From positions 141,082-205,081 of the forward strand of contig NZ_AAXW01000005.1 in assembly GCF_000169335.1 (NCBI RefSeq): a stretch of 64,000 bases of DNA, written 5' to 3'. Within the stretch, counting starts at the first letter, position 1; each line of letters starts with the position of its first letter. Shown here piece after piece: positions 45,843-55,247 of the stretch. This stretch comes from Crocosphaera chwakensis CCY0110. GTDB lineage: Bacteria > Cyanobacteriota > Cyanobacteriia > Cyanobacteriales > Microcystaceae. The position numbers and the translations under genes were made by a program. Below the pieces are notes generated by a model, which did no database searches, was not told the origin of the DNA, and saw nothing but the letters and a program-made list of their open reading frames with translations.

Positions 45843-46718
45843 ATGATGAAAAAACATTTACATAAAATCACTCAAATCTTAGATAACCTATCCCAATCTC
45901 TTATTATTATTTTTTCTATTATTTTGGTGATAATCATTATTTCTCTAGATTTTTACATAACAATTGATTTAGGTATTTCAATTTTTTATTTATTTCCTAT
46001 TGCTTTAGTAACCTGGTATGGTAGTAGGAAAATAGGACTTATTTTCTCTGTGATTTGTTCTTTGTGTTGGTGGTGGGCAGAAACAAACATTAGCCAAAAT
46101 CCTCAACTATGGTTAGAAGAGTGGAACGCTGCTGTGAGGTTATCTTTCTTTGTTATTGTAACCTATTTATTATCAGAACTTAAAGCAGCTTATGAAAGAG
46201 AGAAAAAATCAGCCCGTATTGATAGTTTAACGGGATCAGTCAATAGAAGGTTTTTTCGTGAAGTTTTGCAAAAAGAAATAAAAAGACTTTCTCGTTATAA
46301 TCATCCGTTTACTTTAGCTTATTTTGATGTGGATAATTTTAAAATAGTTAATGATCAATTAGGTCATAATCAAGGAGATTATTTATTGAAAGCGATCGCA
46401 GATATTATTAAAATGAGTATTAGACAAACAGATACATTAGCTAGACTAGGAGGAGATGAGTTTGCTTTAATCTTATTGGAAATTGATTATGAAAGAGCAA
46501 ATGGTGTTTTAAATCGTATTAAAACCGAACTTTTAGTTATGGCTAAATTAGAAAAACTACCCATCAGCTTTAGTATTGGTGCTATTACTTATTATACAAT
46601 TCCTGAATCGGTTGATCGAGCTATTGAAGAAGTGGATCATTTAATGTACGATATTAAAAACAATGGTAAAAATGGCCTGAAACATAAAGTTAATAATGAA
46701 ATAAATATAATGAAATAA
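45843..46718 (+). CDS. Membrane-anchored diguanylate cyclase (GGDEF)
   Basis: The 291-residue protein has an N-terminal membrane domain of three to four helices (about 20-112) and a GGDEF domain (about 125-285). The active site GGDEF (203-207) is intact and the inhibitory I-site RQTD (194-197) lies five residues before it, so product inhibition by c-di-GMP is expected. AAGGAG sits before the start. The gene is followed by a PhoX-type gene after 1 nt, suggesting a joint transcript. The signal sensed by the membrane domain is unknown. Confidence 0.9.
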   Translation: MMKKHLHKITQILDNLSQSLIIIFSIILVIIIISLDFYITIDLGISIFYLFPIALVTWYGSRKIGLIFSVICSLCWWWAETNISQNPQLWLEEWNAAVRLSFFVIVTYLLSELKAAYEREKKSARIDSLTGSVNRRFFREVLQKEIKRLSRYNHPFTLAYFDVDNFKIVNDQLGHNQGDYLLKAIADIIKMSIRQTDTLARLGGDEFALILLEIDYERANGVLNRIKTELLVMAKLEKLPISFSIGAITYYTIPESVDRAIEEVDHLMYDIKNNGKNGLKHKVNNEINIMK

Positions 46719-46719
46719 A

Positions 46720-48027
46720 ATGGCTATATCTCGCAGAAATTTTCTAACGATAACAGGTATCAGTTTTACTAGCATTATTGCTGCTAATTCATTAAAAAAT
46801 TATTATCATCTTGCTGCTAATGGTAAGACCACCAGTACCGATAAATTTGGTCAATTAATACCTGATCCTGATAGAATTTTAGATTTACCCAAAGGATGGC
46901 AATATAAAGTTATTTCCTATGGGGGAAAATCCATGACTGATGGTAATATCATTCCTCCTGCTTTTGATGGAATGGCGACATTTTCGGGTGAGAAAGATCA
47001 AATAATTTTAGTGCGTAATCATGAATTAAGTCCTAATTCCCCCTATGGCGTTAAGGGGTCAGCTAACGATAAATATGATCCCATTTCTCAAGGTGGAACC
47101 ACTACTTTAATACTTGATAAAAATCTTAACGTAAAACAAGAATTTGCTTCCTTAGCAGGAACTAATCGTAATTGTTCAGGAGGAATCACTCCCTGGGGAT
47201 CTTGGATTAGTTGCGAAGAAGATACTTCTATTTCTAGGATCAAAGATCGAAACAACTCTAATCAAATAATCAAAAAACATGGATATAACTTTGAAGTTCC
47301 TTCCCAGGAGAAAATGGCAAAACCGAATCCCTTAATTGAGATGGGAAGATTTCGCCACGAGGCGATTGCAGTCGATCCAAAAACAGGTTACATTTATCAA
47401 ACAGAAGATCAAAATGATAGTTGTTTTTATCGTTTTCGTCCCAAGGAAAGGCAAAATTTACAAAAAGGAGGTGTTTTAGAAGCCTTAGTTATCGAAGGAA
47501 TGTCAAAAATAGATACCAGCAAAAATTACCCACTTAATCAACTGAAATCAGTTCAATGGGTACAGCTTGAAAACGTTGATCCCGATGAAGATACATTACG
47601 CTACGAAGCACAAAAAAAAGGGGCTGCAATTTTTAAGCGAGGGGAAGGTATTTGTTTCGCAGAAGGTGAGTTTTATTTTACTTGTACCAGTGGAGGAAAT
47701 GCAGAAAAAGGTCAAATTTTCCGCTATAATCCTGCAGAAGAAACTATCGCTTTATTTGCAGAATCTCCCGGTGCAGAAATTTTAGATTATCCTGATAATT
47801 TAATTATGTCTCCCTTTGGTGATTTAATCCTGTGTGAAGATGGTTTAGGAGAACAATTTTTAATAGGTGTTACACCAGAAGGAAAATATTATAAATTAGC
47901 TCGTAATGCTTATAATAATAGTGAGTTTGCTGGTGTTTGTTTTGCTCCTGATGGCAAAACCATGTTTGTTAATATTTATTCTCCAGGATTAACGTTAGCT
48001 ATCTGGGGAGACTGGCAAACAGGTTAA
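46720..48027 (+). CDS. PhoX-type (DUF839) secreted phosphatase-like protein
   Basis: The 435-residue protein carries a twin-arginine signal (SRRNFLTITGISFTS, hydrophobic to about residue 22) and a DUF839/PhoX beta-propeller: VRNHELSPNS, NCSGGITPWGSWISCEED, EMGRFRHEAIAVDPKTGYIY and YFTCTSGGNAEKGQIFRYN. PhoX enzymes are Ca/Fe-dependent periplasmic phosphomonoesterases exported by Tat. The gene starts 1 nt after the diguanylate cyclase stop, so translation may be coupled. Phosphatase activity is inferred from family; many cyanobacterial DUF839 proteins are untested. No Pho-box was located. Confidence 0.85.
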   Translation: MAISRRNFLTITGISFTSIIAANSLKNYYHLAANGKTTSTDKFGQLIPDPDRILDLPKGWQYKVISYGGKSMTDGNIIPPAFDGMATFSGEKDQIILVRNHELSPNSPYGVKGSANDKYDPISQGGTTTLILDKNLNVKQEFASLAGTNRNCSGGITPWGSWISCEEDTSISRIKDRNNSNQIIKKHGYNFEVPSQEKMAKPNPLIEMGRFRHEAIAVDPKTGYIYQTEDQNDSCFYRFRPKERQNLQKGGVLEALVIEGMSKIDTSKNYPLNQLKSVQWVQLENVDPDEDTLRYEAQKKGAAIFKRGEGICFAEGEFYFTCTSGGNAEKGQIFRYNPAEETIALFAESPGAEILDYPDNLIMSPFGDLILCEDGLGEQFLIGVTPEGKYYKLARNAYNNSEFAGVCFAPDGKTMFVNIYSPGLTLAIWGDWQTG

Positions 48028-48295
48028 CCAATTAATTTACTATCTTTATTTAATTTAAAAGGTTGTTTTGGGTTCATGAACTGAGTTATTGTTCATCTGT
48101 ACTTATTTTAATCTAACGACGGTGCTGCAGCACTCGCTCTCGCAAGACCCTATTTTTTGCAACAGAATACTTGCCAAGATGATATGAGAAGCTTAACTCA
48201 CAAAACTTCTAGCAAAACTTCTGTCATAATCTCCAATTTGACGGTAGAGTATGTCAAAATCATAAAGTGGCAAACAAGGGAACACAGAGTTAAGA

Positions 48296-50266
48296 ATGCG
48301 AATTTTATTTGTAGGGGCAGAAGTCGCTCCTTTAGCGAAAGCTGGCGGCATGGGAGACGTTATCGGAGCATTACCGAAAGTTTTACATCAATTGGGGTAT
48401 GACGTACGAATTCTCATGCCTTATTATGGATTTCTCGACGATAAAATAGAAATTCCCTCAGAACCGATATGGAAATCCAATGCCATGTCCCAGGAGTTTT
48501 CGGTTCATCAAACCACGCTTCCGAAAAGTAATGTTCCCCTTTATTTACTGAAACATCATAGTTTTGCCCCTCGCCGAATTTACGGAGATGATGAATACTG
48601 GCGGTTCACTTTCTTTTCTAACGCAGCAGCAGAGTTTGCCTGGAATTGTTGGAAACCCAATATAATCCATTGTCACGACTGGCATACAGGAATGATTCCA
48701 GTGTGGATGCACGAAACCCCTGATATTACCACAGTTTTTACGATTCATAATTTAGCCTATCAAGGGCCAGGTCGTGGCTTTATAGAACATCATTCTTGGT
48801 GTCCCTGGTATATGGATGGAGATAATGCTATGGCCGCAGGAATTAAATTTGCCGGACGTATTACGACTGTATCTCCAACCTATGCTCAACAGATTCAAAC
48901 GCCAGCTTATGGAGAAAGGCTCGATGGATTATTATCTTATGTGAATCAAAACCTGGTGGGTATTCTCAACGGCATTGACATGGATGTGTATAACCCTGCC
49001 GAAGATCAGTTAATCTATCAAACTTTTACCCCCTATACCCTAGAAAAACGCATCGCTAATAAAATTGGTCTCCAAGAAGAAACAGGACTAGAGATCAATA
49101 AAGAAGCCTTTGTCATGGGGATGGTAACCCGTTTAGTTGAACAAAAAGGGATCGACCTCATTCTTCAGATATTAGATCGTTTTATGGCTCACACGAATTC
49201 TCAATTAGTGGTTTTGGGAAGTGGGGATCATTATTATGAAAATCAGTTATGGCAGTTATCAGCCCGTTATCCAGGTCGGGTATCCGTACAAATTCTCTAC
49301 AATGATGTCTTATCTCGACGCATTTTTGCTGGGTCTGATGTCTTTTTGATGCCCTCTCGTTTTGAACCCTGTGGCATTAGTCAACTGTTTGCGATGCGTT
49401 ATGGTTGTATTCCTATTGTTCGACGGACTGGAGGATTAGGGGATACAGTCACTTTTTATGACCCAATTCACCAAGAGGGAACCGGTTATTGTTTTGACCA
49501 TTATGAACCTTTAGATTTATTAGTTTGCATGATTCGTGCTTGGGAAGGATTTCGCTTTAAAGCAGATTGGATTAAGCTTCAACAGCGATGTATGAACCAA
49601 GATTTTAGTTGGTATAAATCAGCAGCCGAATATATTAAAATTTATAAAGAATTATCAGGAGAACCTGGACAGTTAACTCCCGAAGAACAAGATAAAATAA
49701 ATGCCTTAATCAAAAAAAATCTTACGTGGAATGGTAATACAGATGAGAGTCTCAAGGAACAAGTTATAGAAGATCAGACTAAACATGACAATGAGATATC
49801 TGAGCAAGAATCAACCGAAACACAAACAGATATTTTACAAGAAACAACGAATGTCGAAGAGGTAAAACCAGAATCTCTCTCATCTGATCGAACTTCAGAA
49901 GTTGAAGATACAGAAAAAGAAGAGGAAAAAAACAGCAATGTTGAGCAAATAAAATTAGAGAATTCCTCATCTGATCTAAGTTCGTTAGAAAGTAAGAATA
50001 TAGAAAAAGAAGAAGAAAAAAACAGCAATGTTGAACAGATAAAATCCGAGAATACCCCATCTGATCTAAGTTCGCCAGAAAATAAGAATACAGAAGAAGA
50101 AGGAAAAAAAAACAGTAATATTGAACAGATAGAATCTCAAAATTTATTACCTAAAACGAATTCTTCAGAAATAACTTCATTGAAAACTGGTGACGAAAAA
50201 TCTACCATGCCAACAGAAAATATGAGAGCAACGATATCATTATCTCAAACAAATTATTCTGACTAA
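48296..50266 (+). CDS. glgA: Glycogen/starch synthase (ADP-glucose type) with repetitive C-terminal extension
   Basis: Residues 1-481 form a GT5 glycogen synthase: KAGGMGD (15-21) for ADP-glucose, ILNGIDMDVYNPAED, MVTRLVEQKGIDL, RFEPCGISQLFAMRYG and RRTGGLGDTV. It extends alpha-1,4-glucan chains from ADP-glucose. Residues 482-656 are an added tail, rich in E, S, N and K, with three units of 30 residues (about 522-611) ending in NSNVEQ or NSNIEQ. Cyanobacterial GlgA proteins usually end near residue 480, so the tail is unusual. The start ATG at 48296 fits the conserved MRILFVGAEV. Cyanobacteria of this type can hold two or more GlgA forms; this sequence resembles the GlgA2 group. Confidence 0.95.
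   Translation: MRILFVGAEVAPLAKAGGMGDVIGALPKVLHQLGYDVRILMPYYGFLDDKIEIPSEPIWKSNAMSQEFSVHQTTLPKSNVPLYLLKHHSFAPRRIYGDDEYWRFTFFSNAAAEFAWNCWKPNIIHCHDWHTGMIPVWMHETPDITTVFTIHNLAYQGPGRGFIEHHSWCPWYMDGDNAMAAGIKFAGRITTVSPTYAQQIQTPAYGERLDGLLSYVNQNLVGILNGIDMDVYNPAEDQLIYQTFTPYTLEKRIANKIGLQEETGLEINKEAFVMGMVTRLVEQKGIDLILQILDRFMAHTNSQLVVLGSGDHYYENQLWQLSARYPGRVSVQILYNDVLSRRIFAGSDVFLMPSRFEPCGISQLFAMRYGCIPIVRRTGGLGDTVTFYDPIHQEGTGYCFDHYEPLDLLVCMIRAWEGFRFKADWIKLQQRCMNQDFSWYKSAAEYIKIYKELSGEPGQLTPEEQDKINALIKKNLTWNGNTDESLKEQVIEDQTKHDNEISEQESTETQTDILQETTNVEEVKPESLSSDRTSEVEDTEKEEEKNSNVEQIKLENSSSDLSSLESKNIEKEEEKNSNVEQIKSENTPSDLSSPENKNTEEEGKKNSNIEQIESQNLLPKTNSSEITSLKTGDEKSTMPTENMRATISLSQTNYSD
49859..50128 (+). repeat. Three tandem ~90-bp coding repeats in the glgA tail
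   Basis: Each unit encodes about 30 residues of the form I-K-x-E-N...S-D-L-S-S...E-(K/E)-E-E-(E/G)-K-(N/K)-N-S-N-(V/I)-E-Q. Units 2 and 3 are closest to one another. The reading frame is kept. Confidence 0.75.
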
Positions 50267-50517
50267 AAAAGTTCAAGGCAAAAGGCACTCATGTAAAGGG
50301 GAACCAAAGACTTTTGCCTCCGAGGTTTTTGCTTTAGTAAGATGACTTCAAAGCTAATATCATGCCAAATGCTAATATAAATTGAGTTGAGATTGAGTCT
50401 AGTCTGTAGCTGACCTTAGTTTATCATTGGCTTATTTTTTAACTTGTCCTCAATCAACTATCAATTTTTCATTTCTATTATCATTTAATTGTTTAACTAG
50501 AATTTTTGATAAACATT

Positions 50518-52194
50518 ATGTTTGTTCTACGTTATTGTGTGTGTGTGAGTGTTGGTTTGTTGTCCGCATTATCCTGGAATACAGAGTTAATAGCACAAAC
50601 CGTATCTTCTAAGGAAAAAGAATCTGAGGCTGCTAAATTACTCTTACAACCTGAGAATTCCTTGAAATCCCAACCCCGTGTTAGTGACATCAAACAGATG
50701 AAAGAGTCCTCTGTTTCGTCTCAAACAAAGAAAAAAAGGGCAACTGTTGTAAGAGAAAGCCAAAAAACTGATCCAACCATGCTGTCCCAGTCCACAACGC
50801 CTCCCAGTCTCGAAGCATCTGAGGAATATTCAGAAACAGTTCTCGAACAATTACCCCCAAATAACCTTAATCCTAGTGGTAATCCTTTATTATTCCCGAC
50901 TAAACCAGAGAATGTAGAAACAACTATCAATCGGCCTTTAACCTTAGAAGAAGTCATTGCTTTTGCTCTACAAAATAATCGGGAGTTACAAGAAGCCCGT
51001 ATTTCAGTCGAAGAATCCAAAGCCCTTTTAGAAGAAGAAAGAGCAGCCTTATATCCGACTATTGATGTGGATTCGAGAGTGAATCGTGAATTTATTGAAC
51101 GACAGGTTGGGGACTTTAATGAGGGTTTCGAGAGGGATTCTGTGGCTGAATCACGAGAAACCACAGGTATTTTCAATGTCACCCTTGACTATGATATATA
51201 TAGCGGTGGGGAACGAGATGGCCTTATTACTAGAGCCAGTCGAGAAATTCGTTCTCGCCAATTAGAGTTAGAACGTATTTCTGAACAGGTGCGCTTTGAA
51301 GCGACAGATAACTATTACCTCTTACAAAATGCCGATGCCCAAGTAGCGATCGCTCAAGCAGACGTAGAAAATGCCTCCCAAACCTTACGAGATGCCCAAC
51401 TCTTAGAACAAGCAGGGTTAGGGACTCGATTTGATGTGCTACGGGCTGAAGGAGATTTGGCTGCAGCCAACGAAGAATTAACGAGGGCGATCGCTCAACA
51501 ACGAATCGCCAGACGCAGATTAGCAGAAACCCTTAGTGTGGGCCAGCACGTTCAATTAGTGGCTGCTGATGAAATTACAGAATCAGGCAACTGGAACCTC
51601 TCCCTCGAAGAAACCATCGTTCAAGCTTACAAACATCGTGCGGAGTTAGAACAACAGTTAGTGCAGCGAGAAATTGCTCAACAGGATCGTCGCATTGCTA
51701 TTGCTGGAATTATTCCACGTTTAGATTTTCTCGCGAATTATGGATTTGACGATGACTTTGATGATTCTTTGGGTGCATTAGTTAACTATCGTTTTGAAAC
51801 CCGTTTAACTTGGCGATTATTCGATGGGGGACGAGCTTTTGCTGGTGCTAGGGCTGCTGAACGTCGTATGGATCAAGCTAATATTCAATTTGCTGATCTC
51901 CGTAATCAAATTCGTTTTGAGGTTGAAGATGCTTACTATCAACTGATTGCTAACAAGGAAAATATTAGCAGTACCCGACAAAATGTGGTGACTCGTGAAG
52001 AAGCCCTCAGACTGGCAAGATTACGCTTCCAAGCAGGGGTTGGTACTCAAACGGATGTCATTAATGCTCAACGAGACTTGTCCCAAGCACGGGGTAATTT
52101 TTTACAAGCTATCATTGAATATAATCAGTCCCTTAATGCCCTGCAACGGGCGGTGAGTAACTACCCCGATGGTCGTCTTTTTGAGATGAGGTAA
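50518..52194 (+). CDS. TolC-family outer membrane efflux protein
   Basis: From ATG 50518 the protein is 558 residues (a TTG at 50506 would add four). It has a signal peptide (to about residue 30, ...LIAQTVSS), a polar linker of about 120 residues, and two OEP repeats (about 145-340 and 355-550) with LTLEEVIAFALQNNRELQEA, FDVLRAEGDLAAANEELTRA and the matching FQAGVGTQTDVINAQRDLSQ. TolC trimers form the outer-membrane channel of type I exporters and of DevBCA. It is alone here; it could serve the DevBCA-like system in this window, but it is 34 kb away. Confidence 0.9.
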   Translation: MFVLRYCVCVSVGLLSALSWNTELIAQTVSSKEKESEAAKLLLQPENSLKSQPRVSDIKQMKESSVSSQTKKKRATVVRESQKTDPTMLSQSTTPPSLEASEEYSETVLEQLPPNNLNPSGNPLLFPTKPENVETTINRPLTLEEVIAFALQNNRELQEARISVEESKALLEEERAALYPTIDVDSRVNREFIERQVGDFNEGFERDSVAESRETTGIFNVTLDYDIYSGGERDGLITRASREIRSRQLELERISEQVRFEATDNYYLLQNADAQVAIAQADVENASQTLRDAQLLEQAGLGTRFDVLRAEGDLAAANEELTRAIAQQRIARRRLAETLSVGQHVQLVAADEITESGNWNLSLEETIVQAYKHRAELEQQLVQREIAQQDRRIAIAGIIPRLDFLANYGFDDDFDDSLGALVNYRFETRLTWRLFDGGRAFAGARAAERRMDQANIQFADLRNQIRFEVEDAYYQLIANKENISSTRQNVVTREEALRLARLRFQAGVGTQTDVINAQRDLSQARGNFLQAIIEYNQSLNALQRAVSNYPDGRLFEMR

Positions 52195-52255
52195 ATCTAC
52201 TGTTTAGGATTTTTCTCTCTTCTCGTTAGGCTCAACTATTGAATACGTTGGTTAA

Positions 52256-52287
52256 ATTACTTATAATTTCTTAACATTATAAGTAAT
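52256..52287. promoter_or_regulatory. Perfect 12-bp inverted repeat upstream of ferredoxin gene
   Basis: ATTACTTATAAT (52256-52267) and ATTATAAGTAAT (52276-52287) are perfect inverted arms with an 8-nt spacer. There is no T-run after them, and the ferredoxin start is 38 nt downstream, so an operator is more likely than a terminator. A TATACT hexamer lies at 52296-52301. Confidence 0.45.
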
Positions 52288-52325
52288 GGTTGTTCTATAC
52301 TATCGGCATAATGCAAGGAGGGCAG

Positions 52326-52622
52326 ATGACTATCAATTTTGTTAAAGAAAATAAAGAGGTTGTGTCAGCGCAAGGAGCGAATCTACGGGAGAAAGCTTTA
52401 CAAAATAAAGTTGATATTTATACCTTTAAAGGTAAACTGATGAATTGCGGTGGTTATGGGCAGTGTGGAACCTGCATTGTCGAAATTGCTGAAGGGATGG
52501 AAAATCTCTCTCCCCGTACTGATTTTGAAAAACGAGTGCTTAAGAAAAAGCCTGATAACTACCGTCTCGCTTGTCAAACCATTGTTAATGGACCTATCAA
52601 GGTAGTTACCAAGCCGAAATAA
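52326..52622 (+). CDS. 2Fe-2S ferredoxin-type protein
   Basis: The 98-residue protein has cysteines spaced C-x5-C-x2-C ([11 protein letters not shown]) and a distal cysteine in RLACQTIV, the plant-type 2Fe-2S pattern. ATG 52326 is chosen because AAGGAGG lies five nt upstream; an in-frame TTG at 52290 lacks this. It is not the major PetF-type (the cluster loop [10 protein letters not shown] differs from CRAGACSTC). It sits 87 nt upstream of psbM, possibly in one transcript, and 130 nt after the TolC gene. The redox partner is unknown. Confidence 0.88.
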   Translation: MTINFVKENKEVVSAQGANLREKALQNKVDIYTFKGKLMNCGGYGQCGTCIVEIAEGMENLSPRTDFEKRVLKKKPDNYRLACQTIVNGPIKVVTKPK

Positions 52623-52709
52623 TAAACAGGACGAATTGCAGTCATTGACCGTTGTAATGATATTCTAAGAGTTGTTGTTTTCATTTGATAACATAGAGGC
52701 TTATTACTC

Positions 52710-52817
52710 ATGGAAGTTAACGATCTTGGCTTTATTGCAACTATTCTTTTTGTTCTCGTTCCTACCGTATTCTTACTTATTTTATACATCCAAACCCGTA
52801 AGGAAACGGAATCTTAA
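52710..52817 (+). CDS. psbM: Photosystem II reaction centre subunit M
   Basis: The 35-residue ORF reads [20 protein letters not shown] then [15 protein letters not shown]. It is the single-helix PsbM of the PSII dimer interface. The N-terminal V-N-x-LGFIAT and the LYIQT end are diagnostic. GAGG precedes the ATG by 10-13 nt. It is followed by a terminator shared with the convergent yebC. Confidence 0.95.
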   Translation: MEVNDLGFIATILFVLVPTVFLLILYIQTRKETES

Positions 52818-52845
52818 GCTATTTTTCATCAATGCTTAATTCAAG

Positions 52846-52887
52846 AGAGTGGGGAAATTTCAATTATTGAAATTTCCCTCTTTTTTT
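52846..52887. terminator. Terminator between psbM and yebC
   Basis: GGGAAATTTCAAT-t-ATTGAAATTTCCC (52852-52878) is followed by T7 on the plus strand; the reverse reading has only a weak T-tract. It lies between the psbM stop and the yebC stop. Confidence 0.8.
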
Positions 52888-53656
52888 AACTTTCTATACT
52901 TAACAACATTAATTCATCAGCCATTTCAAAGTTAGTCGTCACATTCTGTACATCATCTAAGGATTCTAAGGCTTCAATTAATTTAATAATGGCTTTGGCC
53001 TGTTCATCGTCCTCAATGTAAATGAGATTATTAGGAATCCATCTTAATTCAATTTCTGTGACGTTAAAGTTTTTATCGTTAAATGTCTGACTTAATATAT
53101 CTAAGTTAGTCATCTCTGTAAACACTTCTGCTGCTTGTTCATCTCCTTCTTCGTATAATTCATAACTGTCTGCTTCTCCTTCCATTGAGGCTTCTAATAA
53201 GGTGTTTTCATCGATGTTACCTTCTATTCTCACTACTCCTTTTTGTTCAAACATCCAACTGACACATCCTGTTTCTCCTAAGTTACCCCCATTTTTATTA
53301 AAAGCAGAACGCAAGTCGGCTGCAGTACGATTTCTATTATCGGTAAAGGCTTCTATCAGAATAGCAACCCCCCCAACGCCATAACCTTCGTAGCGAATTT
53401 CTTCATATACAGTGTCGTCATTTTCGTAAGTTCCGGCACCTTTTGCGATCGCCCGTTCAATATTATCATTGGGAATACCGGCTGCTTTGGCTTTTTCGAT
53501 GGCTGTCCGCAGTTGAAAGTTCCCAGTGGGGTCAGGAATACCGTGTTTAGCTGCAACAATAATTGCACGGGATAACTGAGCAAATGTTTTCCCTTTTTTA
53601 GCATCCACTCTTTCTTTTTGGCGTTTAATATTTGCCCATTTACTATGTCCTGCCAT
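52886..53656 (-). CDS. yebC: YebC/PmpR-family protein
   Basis: The 256-residue protein has the YebC start MAGHSKWANIKRQKERVDAK and conserved NIERAIAKGAG and YEGYGVGGVAILIE segments. Members were long called transcriptional regulators; recent work on the family links some to easing ribosome stalling at proline runs. It is nearly ubiquitous in bacteria. The gene is 43 nt downstream of the helicase gene on the same strand. Confidence 0.95.
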   Translation of the reverse strand: MAGHSKWANIKRQKERVDAKKGKTFAQLSRAIIVAAKHGIPDPTGNFQLRTAIEKAKAAGIPNDNIERAIAKGAGTYENDDTVYEEIRYEGYGVGGVAILIEAFTDNRNRTAADLRSAFNKNGGNLGETGCVSWMFEQKGVVRIEGNIDENTLLEASMEGEADSYELYEEGDEQAAEVFTEMTNLDILSQTFNDKNFNVTEIELRWIPNNLIYIEDDEQAKAIIKLIEALESLDDVQNVTTNFEMADELMLLSIES

Positions 53657-53698
53657 AATAATATTTCTGATAACTATCTCTTTTTTATTTTAGCTTAG

Positions 53699-55168
53699 TT
53701 AGAGATTATATTGTTTTTGAATTGATAAGAATTTTTGCTTAACTTCTTCTGCATTATTAGCAATTTTACCAAATTCTATAAATCGCTTTAACTCTTTTCT
53801 TAAGAGGTTTCTTTCTACTTCCCATGTTTCTCGGTCTAAATTAGGAGGCATAACTATCATATCATAAATAATTGCTTGTTTTTTATGAGGATAAGGTCTT
53901 AATACTCTTCCTCTTCTTTGAATAAATTGGTGAGGGTTTCCACTACTGGCCAAAATCACGGCTTGTTCAATTTCTGGAATATCGATTCCTTCATCTAAAC
54001 AACGAATGGAAACGACTCCTTGTAATTCTCCTTTTTGTAATTGTTCGCGTATTTTTTTTCGTTCTTCTAGAGTATTTTCAGCAGTATAAGTATTAACTCG
54101 ATAGCCTAATTCTCTACCCAAAATACGAGTGACAGCCGAGATTTGTTTTTGATAATTTTTTGGTTCATTTTCTAAATAGCCATCCCCACAGTAAAAAAGT
54201 GTATATTTCGTTTCTAAACGAGTTTTCATTAATTCTCTTAGGGCATTTAGTTTATTTTCTGCGGTTCCAATTAAACGAGATCGCTGAATTAATAATGATG
54301 TCAAGTTATCATTGTTTTTAATATTATCATTTTTTCCTAATGCCCAACCAATACGCTGAGTTAATTTAGCATAGGTAAAGGCTTCTGATTCTGTTAAGTT
54401 AACAAAGAGCGGATAGTATAAATAAGGCACTAATGCCTGTTTTTTGATAGCATCAGCTAAGGTGAATTCTGGTTTTATTATGTCTCCAAAATAGATTAGT
54501 AAAGCCTCGGTTCCTTCTTCATCAAAATATCGTTCTGGGGTGGCTGATAAAGCTAGTCTTAAGCCAATATTTCGGGGTAAACAACTCTCTAAACGAGGGG
54601 AACCTAAATGATGCGCCTCATCACCGATAATTAAAGTTTTCTCAGGAAAAAATTTAACTTGTGATTGAAATCCTTGATTAATTAAAGTAGAGTTAGTTGT
54701 AATAATGGTTAAAAAAGGTTTTTGTTGACATTGTATATTATACAGTTCTGTTGATAGTTGACTTTGCCAATTATCAACCCTTTCAAACGCTAAAATAGGA
54801 TTAAGATTAAACTTTTTACATTCTCTTTCCCATTGAATAACTAAATGACGATAGGGACAAACCACTAATAAAACTTGTAGTTTAATCTTTTCATATAATT
54901 CTGTAGCAATGGCTAAAGCAGTAATTGTTTTACCGCTTCCTGTGGCCATTTTCAAGGTTCCTCTTCCCTTATTTTTAAACCAGTTAATAACCGCTTCTTG
55001 TTGATAGTCTCGTAATTTTATAGATTCTGGAATTTGAGGAGTTCCTTGAGGAAATAATTGATAACTTTTTTTCTTTTCTGCAACTCTATAATTAGAATAT
55101 TTTTTTTTATAATCTATTATTATTTTATTCCAATCAATCGTTAAATTAATTTTATTATAGTCATCCAT
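53699..55168 (-). CDS. SF2 DEAD/DEAH-type DNA helicase
   Basis: The 489-residue protein has SF2 motifs in order: Q-like LRDYQQEAVINWF, Walker A ATGSGKT (75-81), DEAH (GDEAHHLG, near 184), SAT (LALSATPE), and motif VI QRRGRVLRP near the C-terminus. It lacks extra nuclease or RecQ-C domains. Similarity is to the SSL2/XPB-like helicases, including helicases associated with DNA phosphorothioation (Dnd) restriction, but no dnd genes are in the window. It may be a repair or a defence helicase. It is 43 nt upstream of yebC. Confidence 0.82.
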   Translation of the reverse strand: MDDYNKINLTIDWNKIIIDYKKKYSNYRVAEKKKSYQLFPQGTPQIPESIKLRDYQQEAVINWFKNKGRGTLKMATGSGKTITALAIATELYEKIKLQVLLVVCPYRHLVIQWERECKKFNLNPILAFERVDNWQSQLSTELYNIQCQQKPFLTIITTNSTLINQGFQSQVKFFPEKTLIIGDEAHHLGSPRLESCLPRNIGLRLALSATPERYFDEEGTEALLIYFGDIIKPEFTLADAIKKQALVPYLYYPLFVNLTESEAFTYAKLTQRIGWALGKNDNIKNNDNLTSLLIQRSRLIGTAENKLNALRELMKTRLETKYTLFYCGDGYLENEPKNYQKQISAVTRILGRELGYRVNTYTAENTLEERKKIREQLQKGELQGVVSIRCLDEGIDIPEIEQAVILASSGNPHQFIQRRGRVLRPYPHKKQAIIYDMIVMPPNLDRETWEVERNLLRKELKRFIEFGKIANNAEEVKQKFLSIQKQYNL

Positions 55169-55200
55169 TAGCTTTTAATTATTCATTTTTTTATATTTAT

Positions 55201-55224
55201 AAAGACGCTATTAATAGCGTCTTT
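55201..55224 (-). terminator. Perfect palindrome at the 3' side of the holin-like gene
   Basis: AAAGACGCTATTAATAGCGTCTTT is a perfect 24-base palindrome 24 nt past the stop of the 55248-55586 gene. The T-tract on the minus strand is short, so termination strength is uncertain. Confidence 0.6.
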
Positions 55225-55247
55225 TACTCAACATTTTTTGAAAAGTC

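Noticed and set aside
48157..48402. Plus-strand frame overlapping the glgA start
   Set aside because: Overlaps the conserved GlgA N-terminus out of frame and resembles no family.
50269..50322. Inverted GGCAAAAG ... CTTTTGCC after glgA as a terminator
   Set aside because: Loop of nearly 30 nt and no clean T-run after the right arm.
50721..51182. Minus-strand open frame inside the TolC gene
   Set aside because: Antisense shadow, serine-rich by composition only.
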